64,000 nt of DNA from Echinostoma caproni (GCA_900618425.1 UZAN01039373.1:22546-86545), one strand, 5' to 3'; shown: positions 44,820-57,613, counted from the first letter of the stretch. Made by a program: numbers and translations. Notes: generated by a model from the letters alone, not told the origin.

Positions 44820-47340
44820 TTTCACAATTCCAAGAATATTGCCAATACAGTGGAGGAGTATGCGCAAGCAATCCAATGGAAATTCGATTTTGATATATTT
44901 TTATTTTTTTGAAGTTAAAGAAATAAGCACACTTGGTTCATTCGTGAATGGAGAAGAAATATCGTTCGAAAATTGCTGTTTGTTTGTTGCATGCAGCAAT
45001 TCCATCTAGTCTTCAAATCAGGAGGAATTCTTCTACCAATTCTTGCCCTGCTAGCGAAATACGATTGACTGGTCGCTTTGCCATTGCATGATGAGGTGGG
45101 TTACATTCACCCATATTCAGTTTAAGACGGCAGACTTGACTGTGTGCTTTCGGTAAGCTGCACAGTATGCAAATGTCTTTTTATCAGGAATTGACCTATT
45201 TCAAACATTGAACAATTGAGTAGTCCGTCTTAGACTGTCTAGGTGTATTTGAAAGTGACTTATTGATATTCGCGGTTTTATGTTTTCCACCTGCATTGCA
45301 GGTGAACTTGATTTTTGTCTATTTGTCTTACGCTAATTTTATACAAGTAATCCTTTGTATGCATGATGTGGATGATTTGTCAGGTTTTGATAAGATCATA
45401 TCTCAGTTCCTTCACAGTGCCTCTTGGAATGATATTTACTAAACATTGTATAGTTGCATGAAATACTGCTAAGATAATCATATGTAGATGAAAATTATTT
45501 TGCTCAATTCCAGTGGACGATGATTTCAGATAAGATAGTTGATTAGCTTTTGAATTGAACTTTTATGTTGAGCTGATCAATATCGCACGTTGAAAAGCAG
45601 AACATCGGCCCCAAAGATAGAGGTTTTAATGTGATTATATCTGAATTGACCGCCCTGTATTGCATAATAGAGCTCAGAGTCCATTGTTTTCTCGATATTA
45701 CCAAACAGAACTTGGTTACTCAGATTCATTTCACGGTCTGGAAGTTTTCGGTTCTTAGTTTGTTCGGTATAAAACGAAACAATCGGCCTGATCTTCCGTC
45801 GAATCCAGTAACGCTTTCGTGCGTGTGACCTACATTTGCTCTATTTCTTCCCTACGAGAAGTCTGTGAGACTCTTTCGTTCAATGGTAGACATGATACTA
45901 TGATGTGACTGTGACGAAGAATTGTGTGGAAAATGCTGTGGCAACGTAAGCTTCACGATACAGTCAACCGAAACCCGGATTTTCACGTGGGCCATGACCA
46001 GTTGCTTCCGGAACCTCGTGTACATATTCATTTCCCACAATGCGGTTTTTTCCAAGTGAGCACATAATCTCAATGGATTCAGTGAAGAATGCACTATGTA
46101 GTGAGTTTGCTTACTTTCGGCTAATCATCAACTTGATGACTGCAGTACCTTATTCTAATCAGGGAAGAACTTGGGACAGGAGAATTCAGGTTGTTAGTGT
46201 GTGTGTGTGTGTATGTGAGTGAGTTGAGTGGGTTGATATGGGGATGTCCAAACGCTGACCGAATAATGGATAACACTTATTTCTGGAGTGTGAAGTTCTG
46301 ACTGAAATATTGCCTGGCATCGCTCGGTTGTCAGAATAACGGTGCTGATCGTTTGTGGGAAGGGTGCACTTCGGTAGATTTAAGAAACCGATCATCACGA
46401 GTGATGCGGTGTTTTGGGGACAAACTTTATTTTAATTTAGTTTGCTCAACTCCCAAACCATCGGGAAATGATGAAGCGTAATCCTCCCGACAGTTTTCAA
46501 TAGCATACTTGGAACATGATGATCACTGTTCACTAAAATCTCCACAATGGCTAGGCTTATTTTGAGAGCTTTTGTCGTGAACAGCATTTCTCAGTTACAT
46601 AGTCACAAAAGGCTTCCGCCAGCCTGGAGGTTACCTTTATGCAACTAGCCCCAAAAGACCATCACAAATAGTTGCAGATAGACTTTGACCGCTTTATTTG
46701 AAGAGAGAATCGTCCAAGCGGTAATATCCACAGAATTATCAGTAGCCATGTAGGAGCAGATGATGGATTCTATGCCACGAAAACCCACTCATGTGGTGAG
46801 CGAAAAAATCAGCAGATGAGCGATATTGTTATTTTTCGTAAAGTATTCAACCGAATACGTTTTTGCCAACCGTCCTGCCCCATTTTGGTCTGAGGAAAAA
46901 TAATGGTCAGTTAGTCAAATGTGTGATAATAAAATATGGGATAGCTGCCAGCATTAGAATAAAAAATAATAACATCGTGCGTTCCCTAAGAATAATGGAA
47001 TATAAAAAAGTGTTTCATATGTAATATTAACCGAACGGCTTTACATTGAGTGTTGCTTGGGTTTCAATAAGTTCTGTAGATGCGAAACATATTCGGCAAG
47101 TGTGCATACAGCTCTATTTCCTCTGTGCTAGCATTTTTGCATTTGAGTGATCTTGTTGAATTAGTTTGTCAAATGATTCATTACGGGTTGCATCATTTCC
47201 CTTTCAAGCAATAAAGCTGTCAAACCAACTCAACCTTCCTGATAGGGAACAGTCATTTGCCTGGTTTATGAGCTCAAGTTCATTTAGATTTGAACTGGTC
47301 ATCTTTCAAATTTTATCTTCGCACAGTCCCTGGTCCATCC
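44820..47340. other. No gene recognised
   Basis: A good acceptor and donor frame 45122-45153 (32 nt), but no partner was found. Otherwise scattered short frames. Confidence 0.3.
46191..46225. repeat. (GT)n microsatellite
   Basis: TGTG units with TATG and GAGTGAG interruptions. Confidence 0.9.
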
Positions 47341-47344
47341 AGTC

Positions 47345-47455
47345 AACCTTACACTCGGGAAGCAGGAGACTCTGGTCTCACTCCTAGCACGAGATTTGAA
47401 GTTCGGGCCCATGAAGTGTAAAGCTGGTGTATTACCACTTTGCTAACCAGCTCAC
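47345..47455 (-). mobile_element. Decayed tRNA-derived SINE
   Basis: On the minus strand GAGCTGGTTAGCAAAGTGG (A box) and CCCGAACTTCAAATCTCGTG (B-box-like) are spaced as in a tRNA, then a non-tRNA tail. Confidence 0.5.
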
Positions 47456-47459
47456 AAAA

Positions 47460-49350
47460 AGGTTGCATATGATTATCAAATCGCGTTTCACCTTGTGTTG
47501 TCTTAGATCGTAGACAAAACAAGACGAAACAGCTCTCTAGTGCTCTTTTTCGGTTATTACAAGCATTACCATTGCATTTAAATGCATTCAACTAGTGGAT
47601 ACTTAACGATCTCCCAAGGACTGAAACCCACACCGAAGACCATCAAGAGTGCCTGGTGCCTCTGGACGATCGATTGAGTTAATCCAAGCTTGATACGCTA
47701 AAAAGTGGTTTACCTGTTCATTTAAAGAGTTTTTATCGTCTTGGAAATTAGAATGCCCTATGGAATAGCACGCTACACTTTTCATTTCTGTCTATTGGGA
47801 GACGCTCCAATATGGCCTGTGCAGTTGAGGTTAACTATTCTATCATGTTTTTCTATTGATGCATGAGTATATAACTTCAATCGACGGTTTTATATTGAGA
47901 GTAATCGGAATTATCTGCTGATATTGTGTGTCATTCTGCAGTTTTGCAGACAACCAGAGAAATTCACTAACGGCATTCTTAACTGTAGAAAACAAGAGGA
48001 TTACTGCAACAGGTTAGCATGTAATGTTCAGCTCACTGGTGCAAATTTGAAGCGTACACGGATATCAACGTGAACAATAATTATGTGTCCAACAAGAATG
48101 TCGAGAGCAGAAGATTTGTTTTCAACTCACAAGTTGCACAACGTTGCGGATAGTCAGGTTGACCTCAAGTGATACTGGAGATATGAGTAAATGGCATCTT
48201 TGTGTACAAGGTGGGGAGCATATACACCATTTCTATAAAAACCAACTCATCAGCACAAGCGGCTGTTAACGAGAAGTGATTTAGTGAGTTCATTCACCAC
48301 AAAATGCTGATTATACCATTTACCGAGTACTCAGTTTTTATTTCACTAACACCATGATAAGTGATCCGTTGATGGAAAATGAAGATGATGACAATAATTC
48401 AAGTCAATTCAAGTGAAACTCTCTTTGTTATACCTCGAAGAGCTATTAAATACCCGACAAGTAAAAAAAATCGGAGAAGCACTTAAATCGATTACAACAA
48501 CAGAGTTATCTTTGTGCTGTAAAATCATAGTACAGGTGAAATAAAGAACAGGGGATATAAATACCACGAAGGGTTTGAGTACTTTGTGTGCTTGTACTGA
48601 GAAACAGATACGGAACACCCATTGGGATAAGCCGGAATTCACACCGTAACCTGGATCAGAGAGTGGTTGGTGAGGCAAAGGATTCAATGATGTGAGCTCT
48701 GGGTGAATCCTTCACCACGTAGACAAATATCAGACTGATTTGAATACGTGACAACTATCCTTTTCCAATCCATCAGGGGCAATTTGCGGAGGGACTGGAG
48801 CATTTTTGGTAAATGAGAGTGTACACGATAGGTATTGTGAAGAGTAAGGAACTGGATAAGAGCTCTAAGCAGAAGAAGTAGGAAAAGAAAGCACTTTGTC
48901 GTCTGAAAACAATATTATTGGTGTCCTTATAGGTGAAGAATAGTGTTGAAGTACGATTCCTTCACCCCGGTTTTTGAAAAAGGATTTCTATGCAGTTGTT
49001 TTTTGAGACCATAGTACGAAAACTTTTAATTCAGTGATCGCATTTACATCAGAACGCCTTACACGGTCCTGTATCATCAAGGCACCTGCCGATTGGGAGG
49101 TCCAATGGTTGAACAACAATCAAATATAACCGCGCATCACAGAAAGAGGTAGAGATGAATTAAACTTAATAAGTTGACCTTTCACTTTTAATCCTCATGC
49201 GCTGTGCTTCATCAAAACTAGATATTCTATGTAGGTTTTGTATGCTAACCCAATTAGGCCTGTGGGCCCGAAGTTACCAGATATCTAGCTGCGTCTCCTT
49301 ACTTACTATATCTGAAGCTGCCCATCTGAACAAACGTGAATGATATTTGT
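47460..49350. other. No gene recognised
   Basis: Nothing supported. Confidence 0.3.
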
Positions 49351-49354
49351 GAAT

Positions 49355-49480
49355 TGTGGCGCTTAGCACAATGAGAACACACCCGATTACCATGTGATCG
49401 GTCCAGAATCCAAAGCCCAGACTGGACGGCAAATGTGCATTGCTTTAGAACTCTAATGAGAGCGAAATTCAATGTCAGTG
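49355..49480 (+). mobile_element. tRNA-derived SINE with decayed hammerhead motif
   Basis: Aligns with the 37.87-kb SINE: shared GTGATCGGTCC, then TGTGCATTG, CTCTAATGAGAGCGAAA and a GTC at 49474-49476. Here the GAAA core and GTC site are intact but CTGATGA has decayed. Confidence 0.6.
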
Positions 49481-49489
49481 TTTCCCTGG

Positions 49490-51640
49490 TATGTGGTTGA
49501 CAGGATGTGAGGGGGAGTGTGCGTGAAGAATGAGTTTGAAGGATTGTCAATTCAAATCAGCATCATTTATCCAACACCATTACTCACACTTGCCTGTCAA
49601 CGTAAAAAGCTATGTACACATCAGTGATGGAGAATGCAACCCGCAATACAACACACCAGTTTTCCAAAAAGGTATGTATTGGTATTCTGCACTGATGACA
49701 CTACAGCGATAGTCACTCACCCGCCCTGGGTGGCATTCTTTAACATGCTTTGCATTATTCCATATGATAGATATTCGAATGCGTACCTTATCCTAAAAGT
49801 ATGTTAGTTTGCAGAATTACGAGAGCGATAAAGGAAGTAATTTATGTCGGAGCGATCCCTCTCACTGTCTTATATAAAGGAAATATAAATTTATACTTGT
49901 ACCTAAACTGCTAAGTCTATCGTGGTTCCGTTTCTCTCCCGTTTTTATTCTCTCCCGGACCTTCGTGCTTAACAATTTTGTTTCGAAGGGCCCCCGGGTA
50001 TTTTTATGTTTATTCATAGGAACTGCATTGACAGAGACATTCACCTGAGTTGGTTTCGCACATGTCTTGGCCACTGATAATGATAGACATTTTAGTGCCG
50101 ACAAAGTTGCCCAGTGGGATGTGGAAGTTCGTCTGTTGCACCCAAACATCCGCGATATAGTGGCATGGTGGTCATCAGTATACCGAAAAATGCACATCTG
50201 TTTGTGAACTCAACAAATATTCGCATACGGCACCGCGCATTGTTATCCCGTAAAACAGTTTAAATATGGTGTAATCGTGGGGAATGTGAAGCTCCTTACT
50301 CCCACTGATTTATCATGTCAACGACGAAGTAATCTACGACTTACCAATCACAATGTGTTTATTTGATTTGGTAATAGGGCAACACAAATTCTGGATTTAC
50401 TAGAATATGTTGCGCATAGCCGACATGTGGATCCGATTCACCGTCGAATTTCAGGCAATGAGCTCAAAAAGGATTGAGCAGATTCGAATGGATCACTTAG
50501 TAATTCAACTATTAAATCGAACTTTTTTACAAACTTACAAAGCCAGTTACTCACCATCAAAACAGTCCAACATGTGAGGATTGTTGATACCACTGTGGAT
50601 AATGCACCTGAAAACGATGTACTATACACTATGGGTGGGTGACCTCCTGTAGCACAATTGCAGATTCACACTATTCATACCTTTCCGTGTTGGACTTAGT
50701 TGTGTTTTGCGTATTCAGCAATAAGCCTAATATAAAATACTGATCCAGAATATTCTAATCACATACTACCACGCCATGATCCGGATCATTAACACTGATA
50801 GTCCTCCTATATTCATCTGAAGACTGAATCGATAGTGTACAGCTGCACTAAACTTGTACTTTAGGTAAATCACTCTATTCTTAAACCGATGATAAATTCG
50901 TCTGAACAAACCACACTAACTGGTCAAAATCGGAACTTCATTACTTAAACTGGTAACAATTAGCATAGGATGTACTGGGCAAATTTGAATAGTCTCTTCA
51001 AACGGTCTGAATGACCATTTTCAGCTAGTCAAATCGGTGCATTAAAGTAACCGATTTAATTGCGTAATTCTCCCCCTTTCCCTCACTGAACGAACATCAT
51101 TACCAAGGTAACTAATAACAGCAACAAACTAGACTGGGGTTATAAATATCATAGCATTTCTAAATAGTCGCTGTTGTCCGGGGTAAGTGAACACCATTAG
51201 CTCTTTTAAAACGAACACGTGTGGACTCTCCACAACGGGATTAAATGTCTAGACGCGTGACGCGCAAAGCTAATTGGTAACATTCACACTTGTACACGGC
51301 CGTTTTTTTATTTCCTACCTGTGAAATGCCAGGGGGATTGTGTACACATAGGAATGGGTTAATCTGAAGGGAGTTGTTTCGGAGGACAATCGGGATAGAT
51401 TGTGAGGCCGGGGGGAAGGGGCGGGACTTAAGTCAATCCAGGCGCACAATGTTGATGTTTCCGAACCCCACGAATAGTATCAAGTGTACATAAATTACTG
51501 GGCTGGGGGGCACAGATATACATGATGTGACAACACTGATACGAGCTTCGCGTTGGTCAAAATGCGTGGGGTTGAACCAGGCAGATAGCAATCACAGCCA
51601 GTGAACACTGTAAGCTGTTAGATTTGGTGACTAAGTTATG
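49490..51640. other. No gene recognised
   Basis: Short frames on both strands without motifs. G-rich patch at about 51400-51430. Confidence 0.3.
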
Positions 51641-51863
51641 TACAACTTAATATACTACTTTGCCAGCGGGATACATCAGATGTTTGAAATTGTAGAGCAT
51701 TGCACAAGAGATTCTGCTCATCTGGAAGCGATTGGTTTTGTGCTGACTGGATTGAACAGTAGTTGCCTTCGGCTGTGCTGAGTTGAGACCGGTAATTGAT
51801 TGGTGATGTGCCTGAGTAGATGCGGGAGGATTGTCGTTTGAACAGAAGAAATTGACACGAAAT
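51641..51863 (-). CDS. Exon candidate, minus strand
   Basis: A very good minus-strand acceptor (TTCAACTTGGTTTGCAG) opens a stretch in which two phases remain open for about 70 codons, Q/S/T-rich in both. It lies downstream of the kinase-like exon on the same strand and may belong to the same gene. Phase and donor cannot be fixed. Confidence 0.25.
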
Positions 51864-52688
51864 CTGCAAACCAAGTTGAAACAAAACAATTTGAAAAGGA
51901 TGCTTTTATTCTGCTATATTCCCTAGCACTGATTTGAGGCGAAGGCAATGAGTCACGGGAGATTTTACCCAGCTCACCCCCAACAGGTGCCAAATAAAAC
52001 GGTTATTGTATCACTGCCGCAACGCCGATAACTTGCTGTTCATCAAGCTGTTTCTTCGGGATTTAACCGTTTTTGCATGCCTCAGCTTCTTGAAGAGACC
52101 GATGAGAGTTGGTAAATGTCAGTATCAAAGAGGTGGAAATGACGGTTTAATAGCTCAGATGCGCTTATATATCACTAGCTGAGATTTAACTACAATTTGT
52201 AATACTTAAAATCTACTTCTAAAAGAGAAGAGAGGCGGCCGAAATCAGTCACGTAGAAGCAGAGATCTGCAGAATTAAAGGTGTTATGTCATTGTTTTTG
52301 TTCCAATTCAGATACATACCCTTGAATCATCATATCCAGCACTTAGAATTCCTTCTTGATCCAACTCTACATAAGTTCCAATTCAGCTAGATTAGATATT
52401 GATAGTTCTTTAAAACACCTGGGTTTGGATCAAACATTTTATACCGGTCATCGAAAACAAACATGATTAGTATATATCGTAGATATCTTGAGAATGTATA
52501 CAATACTTACAGAGGAAATGGAGCAAAAGCATCTTCACTATCAGCTGTGAATGGTGGTGAATGACCATGGTATTTAACAGTTCCCACACAAATGAGCATT
52601 CAAAAATCAGAAACCTTCAACGTGTTTACTGTACTTCTCATTCTTTATTGAAGGGACATACAAATGAACGCACTTACCTTTTATACAG

Positions 52689-53200
52689 CTAACAATGTCG
52701 TACCGTAAGAGTTCTGCACGACTGAGTTGTTTGTACCCATATCTGTTGTTGAATAGATACACAGAGCTGATAGATTTCAGAAGCTACCGGTCTTTCCTTG
52801 GGGCACAGTTGACGACATTGGGCAAGCAGGCGACTGATACCGAACAATTGAAAGCCATTCATGTCCAGCCATCGTACCAGTTCGTTCCAGTTTTCAATCT
52901 GGCCCAAGGTTTTAGACGATTCCGCTGGATCATCTGATGATTGTAGTGCTAATATATGTGGAACCGGTTGTAAAACATTCGGCGTTTGTACAGCTGTACA
53001 TTGTTTTCGACATGGCAGTGTTGAAGAGGTGTGTGGTGATTTATTACGCGGAACATCCGATCGCCATTCACCCGGATGACATTGGAGAATGTGGGCAATT
53101 AATAATTCCGCAGCAATACCCCCGAAGCACCATACGTCTTGCGCTGAAAGATTCATGTCTGTGTTGTTGTATGCTATCCTCGCGCTATCCTCGTTTGGTG
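52689..53200 (-). CDS. Protein-kinase-like C-lobe exon, partial gene
   Basis: Minus-strand exon behind a strong acceptor (TTCTCTGTCTGTGCAG, exon from 53200, phase 1). Residues 1-4 give an APE-like motif (PNE after a split codon). Residues 21-27 read DVWCFGG, the subdomain IX signature; ELLIAHI continues helix F; CPKERP near residue 132 is the subdomain XI arginine motif, followed by a last helix. The ATP-binding lobe, HRD and DFG must lie in exons further upstream (higher coordinates), which I could not find. The stretch between DVWCFG and the RP motif is about 55 residues longer than usual, with a low-complexity S/P-rich insert. The frame ends at a TAG. A good donor just after it (GTAAGTGCG) suggests a UTR intron or alternative end. 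It may be a TKL-like kinase or a pseudokinase. Confidence 0.6.
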
Positions 53201-53209
53201 CTGCACAGA

Positions 53210-54890
53210 CAGAGAATTCAGGTGTTCGTGTTTGTAAATGATGTATCAGGTGATGGAAGATATCGAACGGATGATGCACATATGACGATGAGCGGTTGCG
53301 AGATTGAGGAATGTGACCGTCTCGTTTTGCGTTTTCCGATTGATTTATGTCAGACATGAAAGCGTATTGATTGTTTAGCTGAGATTAGGGCCAAAGGATA
53401 GAGACAAATGTTAGGGGGGGGGAGGACGGATATTGTTGTGAATACTGTTAGAAATAAATGTCACCAGGTATAGGGTGGGGGAACAAAAAGCGAACACACA
53501 GGTTGGCCGGATGCGCTAACATTTAAAACATAAACTCTTCGACAGTATGAATGTCACGAACACACCTTTTTGTGACAAACAATGACTATGCACATACCAA
53601 AACATATGTACTGTGATTTTAACTTTCTTTCACGGCTTCTGTGAAACCTGTTTGCAAAGAGAAATTAGGGTTAAAACATGCCCCAACAGTGCGTTTGTTT
53701 CCCCTGCTGCGAGAACCCGATTTCTATTTTTCATACTGTAGTTAGTCTGACAATTTCATGATCATGGAATCATGCGTTTAAAATGTTGGACTTGTACCGT
53801 ATTACTCCTGGCTCGGGGTTTTGTTCAGCAAGCTGATGGTTCTCGGTGTGGCTCTACATCTTCCGAGGATAAACAAATGTAATGCACTTGCCTTACTGAA
53901 ATAGCAATTAAAGGCTCTTCGCTACGTGTCATACACAGTGCAAAGTATATCAGTGCCAACAGTAACCAGTTTTCTCTCAAGAAAACAATTTTAACTAGAG
54001 AAGGAATGGGAGGGTTCGTAGACGCCAGGCGAAAATACTTAATGCGGAAAGTTGTTCGTATTGTTCACACGGATACCATGCATACCAAGCTACATATGTG
54101 CTAGTTGTGCTTCAGGGCCCACCGTGGGTAGAGGCATCTGAATATATATATATATATATATATGGTGTAGTTGTGACCGATCGGTCTGTCTCACCATTTA
54201 GGGAGATTTTCGGATTGTCTAAACACATTACCGACTATGGAAGAATGTGCATAGGGTCATACCTTGCTGTTGATAAGTTTTCAAGTGAGAGACAACTGTC
54301 CTTCTGTTTGCGTTCGTTTTCACTGAGCTGTTAGTGTCCGTAATGTGTTTCTTTCAATGATTGCTCCGTCGTTGCTCACCAGTTGTGTTTGATTGGAGCC
54401 CAGCTGAACCACTTCTGTACGAAACCAGCTGACATTAGATGCGAATACTGAAATCGTATCTTGCTTCCTGAGCCAAAATTGTACGCTTTACTAGTGTGTT
54501 TCACACCTTCAGGATGCTTATCCGTCACTAGAGGACAGAGGTTTAGGCTGTTGACAGAGATGAATCATAGTTAATTTGTTCTTAAATCGATACTCGGTGC
54601 AATTTAAGCACATGATGCTAGTTACTATTCCACAATTTTTTTAAATCTATTTAGCTGACTTACACGGTGCCATAAAACAGACGACCGCGTGAGATGAGAG
54701 ATGGGTCTTGCATTTGATAGAACTCAAACAAAATGTTTAGATGATGAATAATGGTCTCCTGTACTATCTAACGTGTCACAAAGGTGGTCAAAAGGTAGCG
54801 GAAGATGATTGGTAAAAGATTTCTTTGAGGAACTAGGATAAAATGAGACCTTCTCCAATACATCAAATTTGATTAATGTTCAAATTATAA
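53210..54890. other. No gene recognised
   Basis: Likely intron and 5' part of the kinase-like gene. It contains a G-run at about 53414-53424 and a (TA)n tract. Confidence 0.3.
54142..54163. repeat. (TA)n microsatellite
   Basis: About 11 TA units. Confidence 0.95.
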
Positions 54891-54918
54891 CTGGTCGGTT
54901 TATTGTTTCAAACTCACT

Positions 54919-55200
54919 ATGAAACCACGTACTCGAGTTGCAATGCAGAATTTCTGGCTGGTATACTATCATTATTTGGAACTGGTTTCTATTTCCCATC
55001 TATTTTATCTTTCATGGGTCACCAGTGGCGCACTTACGGAATGGTTTGGCGCACGTTTGATCACACGACCATTTCAAACCGGCCGAGTTCATATAGATAA
55101 CCTGACCGCTATTTTGCTGTTCATCTTTATTTTCGACTATCGGGACATTCGTTTTAATCCTATACTGGCTCATCACACATGCTTCTTTTTTCCAGGGTAG
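54919..55200 (+). CDS. Unrecognised open frame with hydrophobic segments
   Basis: 93 codons from ATG (MKPRTRVAMQNFWLVYYHY), with a hydrophobic run LTAILLFIFIFDY. An acceptor-like TTCTTTTTTCCAG lies at its end. No family recognised, and a second frame is open over part of it. Confidence 0.15.
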   Translation: MKPRTRVAMQNFWLVYYHYLELVSISHLFYLSWVTSGALTEWFGARLITRPFQTGRVHIDNLTAILLFIFIFDYRDIRFNPILAHHTCFFFPG

Positions 55201-55519
55201 CGAGTTGATGCGCCACGACTTTGACCAATTTTACTTCCCGTCAACTTTTTTACTATTGTCTTTTTTTTGGCCAGTATGCTAGTTGGGTTATTATGCCGTT
55301 ATGCATACCTCAAACAGAACAGATGCTGGGTGCCTGTTTTGCTAATGCACGCAGGTCACCTAGTGATGACAAGTTCACTATTCGAATCACGAACTTCAGT
55401 CTAGGTGCTAATACTTTCATCTTGGAGCGCATCAGCACACAGATGAGAAGTCACTTAAATCGTAAAATAGGGGATAAATGTACAAAGATGAGTGTAATAA
55501 GGTGGCAAGTAGTATAATT

Positions 55520-56880
55520 TGCTGTGCGCGCTGCAACTCGAAACGAATAAAAAGATTGAATGAAAAAAAGATCATACTTATTTTTTTGTTGATTCAATAT
55601 AAAAGTGTAAAATAAAGTATAGGGACCGGGCTACAATCATAAAAAGGCTACCCGAGGAAATGCATGAAATGGGGGATCGTTTGACCTATTTGAGTATCTC
55701 AGATCATGCTTACATTTTATGCGATGGTTGGAGTATGCAATACATATGTGAACCAATCACTACTCTCGTGCAGATAATACCAAGGTTTAATAAAGAAGTG
55801 CATGATGAAGATAGAAGGGGTTCAAAATTCAACAGTTTCCGAAGACAATCTGATGATAAATATCATAAACCACTGATACTTTGAAAAATTGATATATTCA
55901 CCTAAATACAGTTTACTGACTATTTTTGAAATGAGTGCATGACACATTCAAGCAACTGTTCATAGGTCTAATACCTGTTGCGATCTTATGTAGCATTCAT
56001 TCAAATCTCCCATAATTAGGTCAGATTTGGGCAACCGAATAAAGCACAAAATATGCAAACCCAACTGAGCCCACCATGTCTCAACTCACTACAATGTCCA
56101 GGAAAAGGCAGGGGAATTATGATGACATGACGCTGAACAGTAATTGTTGGCTGACCCCCCATGATAGACGCTGTTTGGTTAAATTATGCTGGTTCTCGCA
56201 CGGGATGCGAAAAGGATAACATCTTTGTGTCCTAATGGCAGCCATTTTCCCAGTGACTCAGCGCTGCATTTTGATATTCATACTCTCTTAGATTTTCCGG
56301 TTCTTGGCTAAAGGGATTCATGATTGCCTGCTGTCGTTATTTAACAAAAGATCACGCTCCAGCATACTACACACATATGACTTGTGATGAGAGGCTTGCT
56401 CTGAGTGACCATTTGTAAATAATGCGCATCTAATTCACGCACAACTTCCTGAGTGCGGTTCTCGGGCTACTCCTCTTTTTGAGTTCTCATAACTTCCGCT
56501 GAATAGCATTTGATAAAGGTTATTTCTGTTTTTTAATTTAGCCTATTTGCTGTCGGACAGGGGCAACGCAGGCAAAAATGTGACTGCAAAAGTCTCCCAT
56601 CCCGATTCTTCTTTTGTAACAGTAATGCTATGGTCGGTAAGCGCATTTTATATGTATTAAATTTAATCCAAATAACTTTCACAAGTTATAAAAATATAGT
56701 GCAATACAATACAGACCACAGATACAGCGGAAACACGATCATAATACTCTGAACTCTCTGTAATTGCTGAATACCTGTGGGTCAGTGAGACCACTGAGAG
56801 TAACACCTATGGGACCTGTTCCGAGTCAGCTCACACCATAACTCAGACGGAGATAGAATACCTTGTCAATATTTAGTCTG
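55520..56880. other. No gene recognised
   Basis: A strong splice pair frames 14 nt at about 56623-56636, without partners. Nothing else supported. Confidence 0.3.
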
Positions 56881-56887
56881 TATGGAG

Positions 56888-56945
56888 ATTGTAAAAAGTT
56901 CGGTAGCCTCGGTGGGATTCAAACCCACACATGGACGCCGTTGGA
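56888..56945 (-). mobile_element. tRNA-derived SINE, family 1, 3' half only
   Basis: On the minus strand: GGCGTCCATGTGTGGGTTTG, then AATCCCACCGAGGCTACC. It contains the B box and acceptor end but not the A box. It faces the next copy head to head. Confidence 0.65.
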
Positions 56946-56978
56946 TGGGCAATTTGAATGTGAAAAGATCAGTGCAAT

Positions 56979-57068
56979 CGGTGTGGCCTTGTAGCTCAGC
57001 TGGTAGAGCATACGTGTACTAAGTGTAGGCGGCGTCTATTCGTGGGTTCGAATCCCAACGAAGCTACT
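56979..57068 (+). mobile_element. tRNA-derived SINE, family 1, tRNA-like head
   Basis: GGCCTTGTAGCTCAGCTGG (A box), an anticodon-like arm TACGT-GTACTAA-GTGTA with a seven-base loop, a long variable part, and GTGGGTTCGAATCCCAAC (B box), ending CGAAGCTACT. It is the best tRNA fold in the window. The same head recurs at three other places and its acceptor has mismatches, so it is called a SINE rather than a tRNA gene. Confidence 0.65.
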
Positions 57069-57389
57069 GAATATTTTGTTTCACATCATTAGTGGTTAGC
57101 AAGACGAATATTTTATGCGTTGATGACCATTCCACTGTCTATGTGCTGTCTACTGCATCAATTGAGCAATGCAACCAGAAGTAACCGACTGACACAGGTG
57201 AATACATGTACTGTGGTTACAAGATGAGCTCACCTTCTCCTTGCTAATACTTATACAGAACAAACTAAATGAACAAAAAAAGAATTTACTTTGTTTTTTT
57301 TCAACGTCTAGGTGGTTAAAGTATATTAACCAATAGAGTCAGATCCGAACGACGTTCGGAGTGTAACGAAAAATCGATACGCCAGGCGA

Positions 57390-57480
57390 TATATTTGATA
57401 TAAGTTATAATTCTGAAAACATATCGATGTCGGTACCGACATCGTTGTGTTTTCACAATGACAACTTATATAAATTATTC
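57390..57480. repeat. Imperfect 90-bp palindrome with a perfect 20-bp core
   Basis: Core CGATGTCGGTACCGACATCG at 57425-57444 is its own reverse complement. Outside it, GAAAACA/TGTTTTC and ATATAAGTT/AACTTATAT also pair, each separated by short unpaired blocks of equal length. Confidence 0.9.
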
Positions 57481-57529
57481 AATATTCATAAACAAATATT
57501 TTCATTTGTCGAATTATTTGTCTTCGAAA

Positions 57530-57613
57530 ATGGCTACTGAACGAGTGCGCATCATTCACACGCGTGGGATCAAACAGTGGGCCTCCTTTGCTCGGATTCC
57601 CACAGTGAAATAA
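57530..57613 (+). CDS. Candidate first coding exon or small open frame
   Basis: An ATG in a good context (CGAAAATGG) begins 27 codons, MATERVRIIHTRGIKQWASF and onward, ending in TAA. A donor-like ACA/GTGAAA before the stop would let it splice on. The basic, amphipathic N-terminus could be a mitochondrial signal (inference). It sits about 50 bp downstream of the palindrome. Confidence 0.25.
   Translation: MATERVRIIHTRGIKQWASFARIPTVK

Noticed and set aside
50438..50629. Possible membrane-protein fragment on the minus strand
   Set aside because: Short hydrophobic frame without splice sites or family resemblance.
52695..53359. Plus-strand open frames over the kinase-like exon
   Set aside because: Antisense shadows; kinase signatures are on the minus strand.
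56979..57068. A working tRNA gene
   Set aside because: A and B boxes and a seven-base anticodon-like loop are present, but the acceptor stem has mismatches, the variable part is too long, and the same head recurs at three other places next to non-tRNA sequence. SINE head fits better.
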